Source of the DNA: B30-G6 sp964633115
GTDB taxonomy: Bacteria > Desulfobacterota > Desulfobacteria > Desulfobacterales > B30-G6
Direction of reading: 5' to 3'
Length of the DNA stretch: 64,000 bases
Assembly: GCA_964633115.1 (NCBI GenBank)
Contig: CAZWEO010000006.1
Location: 1-64,000 of the forward strand
The notes under the pieces were generated by a model. The model made no database searches and was not told the origin of the DNA. It worked only from the letters and a program-made list of their open reading frames with translations. This document shows, piece after piece, positions 35,132 through 43,446 of this stretch. Position numbers and translations under genes: made by a program. The stretch's first letter is position 1. Each line of letters starts with the position of its first letter.

Positions 35132-36190
35132 TTACAAATTTTTACGCCATTCTTTGATGATCTCAATGGCCTGAGCCGCGGCCGGATCTCTTTCGCCAAT
35201 TTTGTCCCAGAGATCATAGGCTGCCACTTCGTGTTGACGATCACAGTCGGCATCTATCTCACTCTTTATGACTTTGCCGGCCTTAATTAGTTCATCCACT
35301 TTCTTCAGTTCGCCCACGTAAACTTTTAGCAGTTTATGGAAATAGTCTTCGGCAGCATCGGCCATGACCTGCTGCAGGTCGGCCGGCAGTGCATTCCAGG
35401 ACTCCATATTGAATAGAATATGTCCCACAACGACATCGTTCTGTCCCCCCATGAGCCAATAAGGGGCCACCTCATGCCAATTCAGACCTGTAATGGCGCT
35501 GACATCCCACTGAGAGGCATCAATGGTACCCAACTTCAATCCCATATAGGCTTCCATACCACTGATATAGGTTCCCCGGGCTCCCACGGCATTATAATAA
35601 TCAGCCCAAGACCCTTCCACGCGGAATTTTAATCCCTGCATATCTTCACACGTAAGGATTTTTTTGGTGGACATGGTGATAATGGGGCCATAGGAATGGA
35701 CATCTAACCAATAGAGACCTTGGCTGGCATACTGCTCACGCAGCAAACGCACATAGCCGGTATTAAAAAACAGATTGCGGATCTCTTTCCCGGCGCTAAA
35801 AATATCCGGTTCACCCGGTAAATTATAGGCATAGGGCAGACCAAATTCGACTTCACCAATTGGCAGGATGCCACCCCACATGGCCGCTACGGCGTGGACC
35901 ATATCCAGGGTGCCTTTTTGGGTGGCCTCAAAAAGTTGCTCGGCCGGAACCAGTTCCGGATCGGCAAACACCTGAATCCGGATGCGACCGTTGCTGTTCT
36001 TTTTTGCCGTGGCGGCAAAATCATTCAGCAATTCCATACTGAGATCGCCGCGTGGATAAGCAGACTGAATCTTTAGACGATAAACTTTATCGGCAGCTTG
36101 AGCGCTAACAGGGGCCATGACCAAGGTAGTGGCAAAAATTGCCGCCAAAATAACAGATAGTAGCAAAATTGTTCGATTCAATTTCATCAC
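35132..36190 (-). CDS. dctP: TRAP transporter substrate-binding protein (DctP)
   Basis: 352 residues with a Sec signal (RTILLLSVILAAIFATTLVM then ...SAQA). The mature part has the DctP fold, with the conserved arginine that binds the ligand carboxylate in MQGLKFRVEGSW. This implies a carboxylate-bearing substrate, possibly an amino acid derivative relevant to the neighbouring metabolosome, which is inference. AGGAGG lies just before the ATG. It is far from the amine-ligase gene but on the same strand. Confidence 0.92.
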   Translation of the reverse strand: MMKLNRTILLLSVILAAIFATTLVMAPVSAQAADKVYRLKIQSAYPRGDLSMELLNDFAATAKKNSNGRIRIQVFADPELVPAEQLFEATQKGTLDMVHAVAAMWGGILPIGEVEFGLPYAYNLPGEPDIFSAGKEIRNLFFNTGYVRLLREQYASQGLYWLDVHSYGPIITMSTKKILTCEDMQGLKFRVEGSWADYYNAVGARGTYISGMEAYMGLKLGTIDASQWDVSAITGLNWHEVAPYWLMGGQNDVVVGHILFNMESWNALPADLQQVMADAAEDYFHKLLKVYVGELKKVDELIKAGKVIKSEIDADCDRQHEVAAYDLWDKIGERDPAAAQAIEIIKEWRKNL

Positions 36191-36710
36191 CCTCCTCCTT
36201 TCTGAAAAGATTGTTGAAGTTAAGGTTGCCCTAGCTCACATCACCTCCTTTACATGAACTGATCGCATCAATTTGTTTTGACTATTTGCTGATTGCTAGT
36301 ATTGATTGGAGCAATAAAATCGTGTTCCACGCTTTTATGAAACGCGACTATTTCGCTCCTAAGCGAAAGGCTAAAACCCCTATCCCTGCAGCAAGACTCG
36401 TCAACGAGCTCAAGTCGATTCGCTACAGGGTAATACAAACTTTTTGCCGAAATCCTTCATATTTCTGCACCGCACTTTCGCAAAAAAGGGATCTTAATCC
36501 ATAATTTGAATTCATCCCACGCTGCAAGACTTGTCGGCGAGGAGTTCGGCCGAGGCTCACTCGAAGCCCTCAAGTCGAGTCGCAGAGAGGAATTCAAATT
36601 TAAAGCTGGTTTGGAGCTGGATCCGCCTAAAGAAATCGCTTAGCGATTTCTTTTTAACACTCAAGCATACGCAGGTCCTTTGGGCCAAGTATGTTTGAGT
36701 GTAGATATCA
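36191..36710. other. Repeat-rich intergenic region
   Basis: 520 bp without a supported gene. It holds one degenerate copy of the double-hairpin repeat (36314-36354), several further palindromic words based on CAAGTCG and GAATTCAAATT, a 9-bp stem AGAAATCGC/GCGATTTCT (36631-36651) followed by T5 on the plus strand, and a 14-bp stem (36657-36670 with 36689-36702). The last two flank the 3' end of the RidA gene and may terminate the metabolosome transcript. Confidence 0.55.
36314..36354 (+). repeat. Double-hairpin intergenic repeat, copy 2
   Basis: Begins ATAAAATCGTG, continues with ACGCTTTTATGAAACGCGAC and a less perfect second stem. It aligns end to end with the minus-strand reading of 17614-17654. 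Confidence 0.55.
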
Positions 36711-37130
36711 TTATGTCAGCCGTGTCGTCAAATAAGAACCGATCACCGCATCGGCTTCGATTTCGACCAGATGTTCGGGTCTAGCCAAGGCTTTAACTTC
36801 GGCCATAGTAATTACCGGTCGAATTTGTTTAAACCACTCCGAATACGCTTTAATATATTCCTGACCGCGACTGATATCGGTCACATAAAAACGCACACGC
36901 ACAACGTGGGACATTTTGGCGCCGGCCCGTTTTAAAACCTGCTCTATTTTTTGCAGGATGATTTTGGTTTGTTGGTAAGCATCCCCGGGCGCTTCGACCT
37001 CGCCTTGGGCATTCGTGGTAGTGGTGCCGCCTACAAAAACCATATGACCGACTCGGACAGCCCGGCTGTAGCCGGCCTTTTCTTCAAAAGGAGCGCCCGA
37101 AGCAAAATTTTCTCTTTTTAAAAGTACCAT
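36711..37130 (-). CDS. RidA/YjgF family protein
   Basis: A 139-residue protein. GYSRAVRVGHMVFVGGTTTT and the family end with VEIEADAVIG are readable, as is the conserved Arg in VVRVRFYVTDIS that binds the imine carboxylate in RidA. Such proteins hydrolyse reactive enamines/imines from amino acid metabolism. RidA relatives occur in several BMC loci. Here it would suit an imine intermediate of amine oxidation. It shares an overlapping base with the upstream amidotransferase stop, so the two are coupled. Confidence 0.88.
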   Translation of the reverse strand: MVLLKRENFASGAPFEEKAGYSRAVRVGHMVFVGGTTTTNAQGEVEAPGDAYQQTKIILQKIEQVLKRAGAKMSHVVRVRFYVTDISRGQEYIKAYSEWFKQIRPVITMAEVKALARPEHLVEIEADAVIGSYLTTRLT

Positions 37131-37840
37131 TATGCCTCGCCAAATTCTTGGGCTATATTATTCAATAAGGTTTGCATCAATTCATACGAATCAGGCAATT
37201 CAGCCGTTCGAGCCAGAACCGTTGCCCCATCGTGGACATGCGTATCGGACACCCAATCCTGGCTGTGATTGCCGGCATAGAAGCGAACCATATCCAAAGT
37301 ATATTCCGGGTGAAATTGCAAGCCCACAACCGGTCGCTGCCCGCAAACAAAAGCCTGATTTTCAGTGGCCTTGCTACTTGCCAATCGGATACACCCTTTT
37401 GGCAGTGAAAAATGATCGCCGTGCCAATGAAAGGTCGTAAAAGAATCGGGTACGTGATCAAAAAGAAATGATGCCCGGCCTTCAGAAGTAAGCGTTACCT
37501 TATGCCAGCCGATTTCCTTGTGTTTTGCGGAAAATATGCGTCCACCCAATGCCTCTGCTATAAGTTGGGCACCAAAACAAAACCCCACAACAATCTTTTG
37601 GGCCGTCAAGGCTTGCTGTAAAAAGTCTTTTTCCGCTGGGATCCATGGGAAGTTAGCGTTATCCCACGCGTGTTGTGATCCCCCCATGACCATTAAGCAA
37701 TCAAACGAATCCGTTGCCGGTAAGGCCTCACCCTTGCAGATATAGGCTTGCCTTAGCCGGTGATTATTTTCCGACGCCCAGCGCGTTATATTGGTGCGCG
37801 AAAAATCTTCCGGATCGTGCTCGATCAATTGAATTCTCAT
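37130..37840 (-). CDS. Class-I glutamine amidotransferase-like protein
   Basis: 236 residues. Nucleophile Cys88 is in VVGFCFGAQLIAEALGG, and the catalytic His/Glu are in QFHPEYT near residue 177. It is a stand-alone GATase-I domain without synthetase, similar to GuaA-type and gamma-glutamyl hydrolase-like proteins. In this context it may release glutamate from gamma-glutamyl amines, or be a side-product scavenger; both are inference. Coupled to the downstream RidA gene. Confidence 0.75.
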   Translation of the reverse strand: MRIQLIEHDPEDFSRTNITRWASENNHRLRQAYICKGEALPATDSFDCLMVMGGSQHAWDNANFPWIPAEKDFLQQALTAQKIVVGFCFGAQLIAEALGGRIFSAKHKEIGWHKVTLTSEGRASFLFDHVPDSFTTFHWHGDHFSLPKGCIRLASSKATENQAFVCGQRPVVGLQFHPEYTLDMVRFYAGNHSQDWVSDTHVHDGATVLARTAELPDSYELMQTLLNNIAQEFGEA

Positions 37841-37922
37841 ACATGATGGCTTCGTGAAAAGTCCAATTTCCGTGTCTTGAACAATTTACTTTGCCCTCCC
37901 AATTTGGTTTTTTTCGAACTCA

Positions 37923-39377
37923 TCATACATTGCTTCCATAGCGGTAGCGCAAATCATCGGTCATCACACAGCGCCGGATACGCGTAAACGACTTGGGCCG
38001 CGTATGGCCCTCACCATTGGTGGCAATATGAAAGCTGACATAGCCTTCCCCGGTGACACCCACGCCCCCCAAACCACAAGCACCATTTTTCACAAACGAC
38101 GCGCAGCTGGCCCGGCTGGCCATCAATTGGATATTGGCCAGGTTTTTGGAATGAATCGCCATGGTGTGACCAAAATTTTGTTCGGCCGCAATCGCCCGGT
38201 CGATGGCCTCATTCACATCACGGCAGCGCACAAATGGCAGCACCGGCATAATCTGCTCGGTCCAGACCAGGGGGTGCTGATGATCTGTCTCTAAGATGAC
38301 AATCTGCACCTCGGGTCCCACTTTCACATCGATTGCACCTAAGATAAATTGGGGAGTTTTACCGATATAGTCCATATTGATTTCCCCGGGCGTTCCCGCT
38401 GCGTTGACCTTTTTAAAAATATGTTTGATTAAGGCTGCCCCTTGCTGGGAACTGATTTCATGGGCACCCTGCTTCAGGAGTTCCTGCTTCAATTGATCCG
38501 CCACCGAATCGACCACGAATATTTCTTTCTCGCTGGCACAGGCGATGCAATTGGAAAAACCGGCACCCTGGATGATGCATTGGGCCGTACGCTTTAAATC
38601 AGCGGTTTCATCCACAACCACGGGTGGATTGCCCGGTCCACCAGCGATGACGCGCTTACCGGTCTTGGTGGCAAAATCCACGACGCCATGACCGCCGGTA
38701 ACGGCAATCATACCGATATCTGCATGGGTCATGAGCTGCTGGGCGGATGGCACCGAGGGTTCCTCCAGACAACTGAGACAATTCGGGGGGCCGCCGACGG
38801 CCACAATCGCTTGGTTCAGATCGCGAATCACCCGGGCGGACACCTTTTTGGTTTTTGGGTGCGGATTAACCACCACGGCGTTTCCAGCGGACATCATCAT
38901 AATGGCGTTAAAAAGGATACTCGGCGCTGCATTGGTCACCGGGTGTACCGAAGCAATGACCCCTACGGGTAGCCGTTCGATGATGGTGACGCCCTTATCG
39001 CCGGCAAATACTTCCGGGATTAAATCCTCCAAACCCATCACCTGGCAGGCCGATATGTTTTTATTTACATTATCCACCAGTTTACCCAGACCCGTTTCCT
39101 CGAACTCCATGCGACCGTAGGTTTCGGCATTGGCCGTACCGGTATCCCGGATGGCCGTGATCACCTTTTCCCTTGTCTCCAAGGGCAACGCCACCAGAGC
39201 TTTCTGGGCCGTCCCGGTTGCCTGAATACAGGTAATCATGTCCTGAAATACACCATTGCCGGAAGCTGTCGCCGGTGCTGCCTCCACAGCAGTCGTCTTG
39301 CTATCCCCATCCATATTAGCCAACTTGCGCACCACCGATTCCACAATCTGATCAATAACTTTGTCGTTTAGTTTCAT
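37923..39377 (-). CDS. BMC CoA-acylating aldehyde dehydrogenase (PduP/EutE type) with encapsulation peptide
   Basis: 484 residues. Residues 1-20 (MKLNDKVIDQIVESVVRKLA) form an amphipathic helix typical of BMC encapsulation peptides, followed by an Ala/Pro/Ser/Gly linker to about 42, then the ALDH fold. The catalytic Cys280 lies in GAGFSNCIACASEKE, aligned with the PCIAEKE of PduP/EutE. GCGLGG-like and TGEGYVSF blocks close the domain. It converts an aldehyde, CoA and NAD+ to acyl-CoA inside the shell. It is the signature metabolosome enzyme of this locus and fixes the aldehyde as the confined intermediate. Confidence 0.92.
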   Translation of the reverse strand: MKLNDKVIDQIVESVVRKLANMDGDSKTTAVEAAPATASGNGVFQDMITCIQATGTAQKALVALPLETREKVITAIRDTGTANAETYGRMEFEETGLGKLVDNVNKNISACQVMGLEDLIPEVFAGDKGVTIIERLPVGVIASVHPVTNAAPSILFNAIMMMSAGNAVVVNPHPKTKKVSARVIRDLNQAIVAVGGPPNCLSCLEEPSVPSAQQLMTHADIGMIAVTGGHGVVDFATKTGKRVIAGGPGNPPVVVDETADLKRTAQCIIQGAGFSNCIACASEKEIFVVDSVADQLKQELLKQGAHEISSQQGAALIKHIFKKVNAAGTPGEINMDYIGKTPQFILGAIDVKVGPEVQIVILETDHQHPLVWTEQIMPVLPFVRCRDVNEAIDRAIAAEQNFGHTMAIHSKNLANIQLMASRASCASFVKNGACGLGGVGVTGEGYVSFHIATNGEGHTRPKSFTRIRRCVMTDDLRYRYGSNV

Positions 39378-39483
39378 TTTTGATTTCTCACCATCTTGAT
39401 TATTCAGATCTGCAATTTACTATTTTCACAAAACGATAGGGGAAAATCCCAATAGCGTTTTAGGTATTTAGTCTAATAGCCTA

Positions 39484-40431
39484 TTAGCCTGAATTGTCTT
39501 TTTCCTTTTGCGGCCACAATGTCGTGATAGTGGCTCGCTCGCGGTAAGCCAATTGTTGATCCATATCATTTTCGGTATAAAACTCATCCGCAGCTTTTAC
39601 ACCGCGATCAAACTTTGAAATACAGCGCATGGCCTCTTTATTATCAATAAAAGTTATTTCATGAACCAAAGCCCCCAGGAATGCAATCACGTGGGCAAAA
39701 GGATCCACAAACGAAACCCCTTCAATGTCCAGAACCATGTATTGGTCCGAGAGCGTGATGATGGGTGATTTGGGTGTGTCGCTTAGCCCGATTACCTTGA
39801 CTTTACATTTTTTAGCATACTTCACTATCTCGATAGTTCTACGCGGATATCGCGGGAAGGCGATCGCAACCATCAAGGCATTGGGGCCACTCTCAAAAAG
39901 AGCATCCATCAACTCCCAGGAAAGATCGGTATTGATAACCACCTGTGGCCGCACTTTTTTTAACAGGTAACCAAAATGGTATGCCAGGGTCGCTGAGGCA
40001 CGGTAGCCCACAACAAAAACTTTTTCAGCCCGATGAATCTTACGGGCAATATTTTTAAATTCTTTTTCAGATACAGAGGCCATCAGGTTGTTCAGATTGT
40101 CAATCGCATTCTGGCAATAACTCTGAATGGTTGTTTCGGTATGGCCCTTACGACTGGATCGCCGTAGCCTTTCCGCACTGGTCAGCTCGGTATGTAGCAA
40201 TCCTTTCATATATTGCAGGAACTCGGTATATCCGGAAAATCCCATATCAACACTGAAACGGACAATGGTCGGTTCACTCACCTGACATTTTTCAGCAATC
40301 TCCCGCGCGGTCATCAAAAAAATATTCTTGTAGTCATCCATTATCAAATCAGCCACCCGACGCTTCTTGGGAGAAAGCTTGGGATAAATTTGAGCGATTT
40401 TATCAAAGAGATCTTTCTTGGCTGATTTCAT
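39484..40431 (-). CDS. RpiR/MurR family transcriptional regulator
   Basis: 315 residues. N-terminal HTH_6 domain (SPKKRRVADLIMDDYKNIFL; AEKCQVSEPTIVRFSVDMGF) and a C-terminal SIS domain (KVFVVGYRASATLAYHFGYL ...). SIS domains of this family usually bind phosphosugars or related small molecules. It sits inside the metabolosome gene run and is the obvious local regulator. Whether it responds to a pathway intermediate is unknown. A dyad overlaps the operon's -10 box at 55565-55589. Confidence 0.9.
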   Translation of the reverse strand: MKSAKKDLFDKIAQIYPKLSPKKRRVADLIMDDYKNIFLMTAREIAEKCQVSEPTIVRFSVDMGFSGYTEFLQYMKGLLHTELTSAERLRRSSRKGHTETTIQSYCQNAIDNLNNLMASVSEKEFKNIARKIHRAEKVFVVGYRASATLAYHFGYLLKKVRPQVVINTDLSWELMDALFESGPNALMVAIAFPRYPRRTIEIVKYAKKCKVKVIGLSDTPKSPIITLSDQYMVLDIEGVSFVDPFAHVIAFLGALVHEITFIDNKEAMRCISKFDRGVKAADEFYTENDMDQQLAYRERATITTLWPQKEKDNSG

Positions 40432-40473
40432 GATTCTATTTCTCTTGTCTATACTGTCGCCACGGGGCGGTTT

Positions 40474-41091
40474 CTAGTGTTCCCTTCCGTCTAATGCTGC
40501 CAACGCCGTCTCCGCCGCCATCTTAGCTGCCTGAATATCAGAGGTCTCACCCGCCAAATAGACACGGCCACTGGCCCCAAAAACACTGACATGATTGATG
40601 GTGACCTCAGCGGCTTTCTCGGCCTCATTGGCGGCATAACCTGCATAGCCGGCTGGTACGACTTCCAGAATATAAAGGGTCTCATCACTCACGGACATGC
40701 TGGCCGATCGAAAACGATTTACAATTTGGCTCATATAGGGATTCAAACGTTCAACTGTCTCGGTCGACAATATCTTGGGTTTGAGACGATCGCTTTCTGT
40801 ACAGCCGATATAGTCTAATATAACCTGGCCGGCTTCCTGGACATCGGCGGGATCGTCCGCATGTACTTCCAGCATGCCATAAGTTCTTTCCACCACCAAT
40901 GCGCCAATGCGAACGTTGGCCTTTTTCATAACAGCATCGGTAATGGTGTTGATTTCCATGCCTGGGGCAATCTCGATAAACAGCGCAGCCTGTCCCGTAA
41001 CCGGGTAGTAGCCACGCGCGCTGGAGCCGATGTATGCTACCATTTGCTTTTGTAATTGATCGATAAATGCGAACGCTCGGAGGTCTATCAT
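40474..41091 (-). CDS. BMC shell protein, double-domain trimer (CsoS1D-type BMC-T), paralog 1
   Basis: 205 residues with two BMC folds. LRAFAFIDQLQKQMVAYIGS is the CsoS1D-like opening, VVERTYGMLEVHA ends domain 1 and YAANEAEKAAEVTINHVSVF leads into domain 2. CsoS1D-type trimers stack in pairs with gated pores for larger metabolites or cofactors. Its paralog lies at 43446-44072; they share the whole layout but are well diverged. The gene follows the DAO gene stop by 12 bp. Confidence 0.88.
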   Translation of the reverse strand: MIDLRAFAFIDQLQKQMVAYIGSSARGYYPVTGQAALFIEIAPGMEINTITDAVMKKANVRIGALVVERTYGMLEVHADDPADVQEAGQVILDYIGCTESDRLKPKILSTETVERLNPYMSQIVNRFRSASMSVSDETLYILEVVPAGYAGYAANEAEKAAEVTINHVSVFGASGRVYLAGETSDIQAAKMAAETALAALDGREH

Positions 41092-41103
41092 ATGATTCTT
41101 TCC

Positions 41104-42309
41104 CTATATGCTTTTAAGCCATTCACGCTTGTTGGGACACACCGCTGTTACCGTGGTGCAGGCGGCATTGCCCTGGCACGAACATTCATGCTCAGAACCT
41201 TTGTGAAAACGCCCGTAGCAGAAATCATTGATGGGCATCGATGTTTGGCAATCCATGATCAACTCGGAAATCAAGCGACCGATCACCGGCGCCAGCCCAA
41301 ACCCGTGACCACTGAATCCGGTGGCGAAAACAAACCCGGGCACCTCCGAAGTATAACCAAGTACGGGTATGGCATCCGACATCTGAGCAATGAGCCCTGA
41401 CCACATACGAATCACATTCAAATTTTTCAAAACCGGAAAATAATCTATTACCATCTGGGAAATGGCCGGGCCAATATAGTGAAAAAGCGGTTTGCCTTCC
41501 CGGTATATGAATTGTTCAGTCCCAACAAATCCACCCCAAAAAAAGGAGCCGTGTTGTGTTTGCCGGCCGTAAAACAAACCCTTGGCATGTCCGATCATCT
41601 GTTTGAAAAGCGGCGGATAGGCCTCGGTGATCAGAGCCTCAGAGAAAATGGGTCGCATGGGGATATCCAGACCCACCATGTTGGCGACTTTGCGTCCGGC
41701 GATACCGGCGGCATCCACCACCAGATCGGTGGCAAACTGCTGTTTATCAGTTACGACACCGGCCACTTTGCCTTTTTGCATCTGAATTTCTTTGACTTCT
41801 TCATGCGTAAAGAAGCGCGCCCCGAGGCTCTTGGCCTTCAAATAAAAGCCGTAGGTTACCAAGAAGGGATTGACATGCCCGTCGGTGGCACAGTAACTGG
41901 CCCCGATGACCTTTTCTCCCACATAGGGGTTGAGTTCCAGAACCTGCTGGCGATCCAGCATGGTCAGTTCCAAACCACTTTCGCGCTGATTAATTATAGC
42001 TTGACGCATGGTCTCCAGCTCTTCTTCCGAAGTGCACAGCCGCAGGTTGCCTTCGCGGACATACTCCACATCCATACCGAGTTCATCGTGCAGTTGACCA
42101 TAAATCTGGATACTTTCCATGGCCAGTGGCATTTCCTTCAGGTTGCGGGCGGATTGGCGCACCCCGCCGCCATTGCTCCCGGAAGCCTCGCCGCCGATGT
42201 CCGACTTTTCGATCACAACCGGCTTCAATCCTTCTTTAGCCAGATTATAGGCGATGGCACATCCCATGACGCCGCCACCGATGATGATAATATCTGCTTT
42301 TTCGGGCAT
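41104..42309 (-). CDS. DAO-type FAD oxidoreductase (HcnC/sarcosine-oxidase beta-like)
   Basis: 401 residues. FAD-binding IIGGGVMGCAIAYNLAK at the N-terminus, a GSNGGGVRQSARN segment and the DAO end GFVFATGFSGHGFGLAPV. It is closest in layout to HcnC, opine oxidase B and sarcosine oxidase beta, which oxidise the C-N bond of N-substituted amino acids to an imine. In this locus the likely substrate is an N-alkylglutamate, giving glutamate plus aldehyde. The last 30 residues carry an unusual Cys-rich tail (CSCQGNAACTTVTAVC), a possible cluster site. A hairpin repeat lies just before its AGGAG ribosome site. Confidence 0.85.
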   Translation of the reverse strand: MPEKADIIIIGGGVMGCAIAYNLAKEGLKPVVIEKSDIGGEASGSNGGGVRQSARNLKEMPLAMESIQIYGQLHDELGMDVEYVREGNLRLCTSEEELETMRQAIINQRESGLELTMLDRQQVLELNPYVGEKVIGASYCATDGHVNPFLVTYGFYLKAKSLGARFFTHEEVKEIQMQKGKVAGVVTDKQQFATDLVVDAAGIAGRKVANMVGLDIPMRPIFSEALITEAYPPLFKQMIGHAKGLFYGRQTQHGSFFWGGFVGTEQFIYREGKPLFHYIGPAISQMVIDYFPVLKNLNVIRMWSGLIAQMSDAIPVLGYTSEVPGFVFATGFSGHGFGLAPVIGRLISELIMDCQTSMPINDFCYGRFHKGSEHECSCQGNAACTTVTAVCPNKREWLKSI

Positions 42310-42322
42310 TTATTCTCCTAAA

Positions 42323-42363
42323 ATAAAATCGCTGAGCGATTTTATTTGATGCGACTTCGTCGC
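42323..42363 (+). repeat. Double-hairpin intergenic repeat, copy 3
   Basis: Stem AATAAAATCGCT/AGCGATTTTATT (42322-42346) followed by GCGAC-TTC-GTCGC (42351-42363). It lies directly upstream of the ribosome site of the DAO gene, so in the transcript it would fold next to that start. Confidence 0.65.
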
Positions 42364-42445
42364 TAGTATTAATCAAGTCTTTCTGACACTAAATTTGGAT
42401 CTACCGATTTATTGGTACATTCCTTGATGTATAGGTTTTAACTCA

Positions 42446-42585
42446 AGACAAACATCCAACATTGAACACACAACACCGAATATGGAATTTTTCTCTTCTA
42501 TATAAGTAAAATGGACGAGAGTGCAGCGACTCCTCATTCGACGTTGGATGTTGAGCGTTCGATGTTCGATGTTGATCATTTATCA
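42446..42585. repeat. Palindromic CATTCGA-type dispersed repeat
   Basis: Left arm words AACATCCAACATTGAAC and CGAATATGGAATT are mirrored by ATTCGACGTTGGATGTTGAG and GTTCGATGTT on the right. The pattern is of the kind that is abundant between genes in deltaproteobacterial genomes. A second, more diverged member lies at 48966-49080. Confidence 0.55.
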
Positions 42586-42646
42586 TCATCAATTTTAAAG
42601 CGTGCGAATTTTGTAGCACGACTTAACCATTGGAATCTTAAAATTT

Positions 42647-43333
42647 TCAGTTGTTTGCAAAAACACCCAAACGTAAGGGTCGCACCGGCCCCCTGGCCGT
42701 GGTGGGATCAATCATTGCCGGACTGATCCCCAACTCCTGGGTTAGGATCTGGGCCACAAGACGCTGACAAGTCTGTCCCTGACAGAGCCCCATACCGGCC
42801 CGGGTAACTCGTTTAATCCCATTTAAAGTTTGCATGCCATTGCGAATGGCCGATTTGATTTCACCCCGCGTGATTTCTTCACAACGACAGATAACCAGAT
42901 CATCGATATTGTCTGACTCCGTTTCTGCTGCTTCAATTTCTTTTTTAGTCGGCTGAGCAACTGCGCTTGGAGCCGCCACTTTAGCTGAATCCTGCTTGGC
43001 CTTTAAATGCCGAAAACGTTTGAGGACCCGGTCTACAATGGCATCAAGCTCCGCTTCCGCTATCTCCAGGGTATCTTCGGAACGCGTGGATGCATTTTTT
43101 CCCTGCGGTACTGGTTTGTTGGTGGTTCTACGACAGTCGGGCACGGATGATTTGCGAGCTGTTTGTGATTGCTCATCTGTGCCCGGGGCCACGGTTATGA
43201 CAGTGAGTTGATGCTCTTTAATCAGATCGGCAGCAGCTGAAGAAATACGAGTTCCTTCGGCAATTTTTATTTCCTTTCCGCCGGATCTGACGATACTGCG
43301 GACCTGTTCGCCAAATAGAAAAACGGGTGCCAT
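42647..43333 (-). CDS. BFD-type 2Fe-2S protein with internal encapsulation-like helix
   Basis: 228 residues. Residues 1-48 resemble a short EutQ/flavoprotein-like module (IKIAEGTRISSAAADLIKEH). Residues about 88-111 form an amphipathic helix (TLEIAEAELDAIVDRVLKRF) flanked by Ser/Ala/Pro/Gln-rich linkers, the layout of BMC targeting peptides. Residues 145-228 are a BFD-like 2Fe-2S domain with Cys149, Cys151, Cys184 and Cys189 (CRC...CQGQTC). In HcnB and opine/sarcosine oxidase relatives this domain ends the FAD/NAD subunit. Here that subunit lacks it, so it has been split off and probably docked in or on the shell. An AAGGGAG ribosome site precedes the ATG. Confidence 0.8.
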   Translation of the reverse strand: MAPVFLFGEQVRSIVRSGGKEIKIAEGTRISSAAADLIKEHQLTVITVAPGTDEQSQTARKSSVPDCRRTTNKPVPQGKNASTRSEDTLEIAEAELDAIVDRVLKRFRHLKAKQDSAKVAAPSAVAQPTKKEIEAAETESDNIDDLVICRCEEITRGEIKSAIRNGMQTLNGIKRVTRAGMGLCQGQTCQRLVAQILTQELGISPAMIDPTTARGPVRPLRLGVFANN

Positions 43334-43359
43334 TAAATGACTCTCCCTTTATATTAGGA

Positions 43360-43446
43360 TTATTTTTTTCGCCTGCTAGGCGCAGCCTTGGCCGGCGCTT
43401 TTTTCGCTTGCCCACCTTGAACGGAAGCCTTTTCTGTCGGAATCAT
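43360..43446 (-). CDS. 28-residue basic mini-ORF, coupled or frameshift tail
   Basis: ATG at 43444-43446 shares one base with the upstream shell gene stop (TGATG). It reads MIPTEKASVQGGQAKKAPAK, then AAPSRRKK and stop. Composition is Lys/Ala/Pro-rich, like flexible C-terminal tails. Either a tiny coupled protein, or the tail of the CsoS1D-type shell protein reached by -1/+2 frameshifting or after a frame error. Confidence 0.4.
   Translation of the reverse strand: MIPTEKASVQGGQAKKAPAKAAPSRRKK

Noticed and set aside
36286..36504. 72-residue plus-strand frame in the repeat-rich gap
   Set aside because: It translates repeat sequence with many palindromic words and lacks a ribosome site.
37130..37840. 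Assignment of the GATase as PuuD (gamma-glutamyl-GABA hydrolase)
   Set aside because: It has the general GATase-I triad but I see no PuuD-specific motif, so only a generic call is made.
42446..42585. CRISPR array
   Set aside because: The repeated words form one imperfect palindrome, not regularly spaced direct repeats with unique spacers.
43218..43415. Basic 65-residue frame (minus) over the shell-gene gap
   Set aside because: It overlaps the BFD-protein start and the coupled mini-ORF in another frame; the mini-ORF has the better start context.
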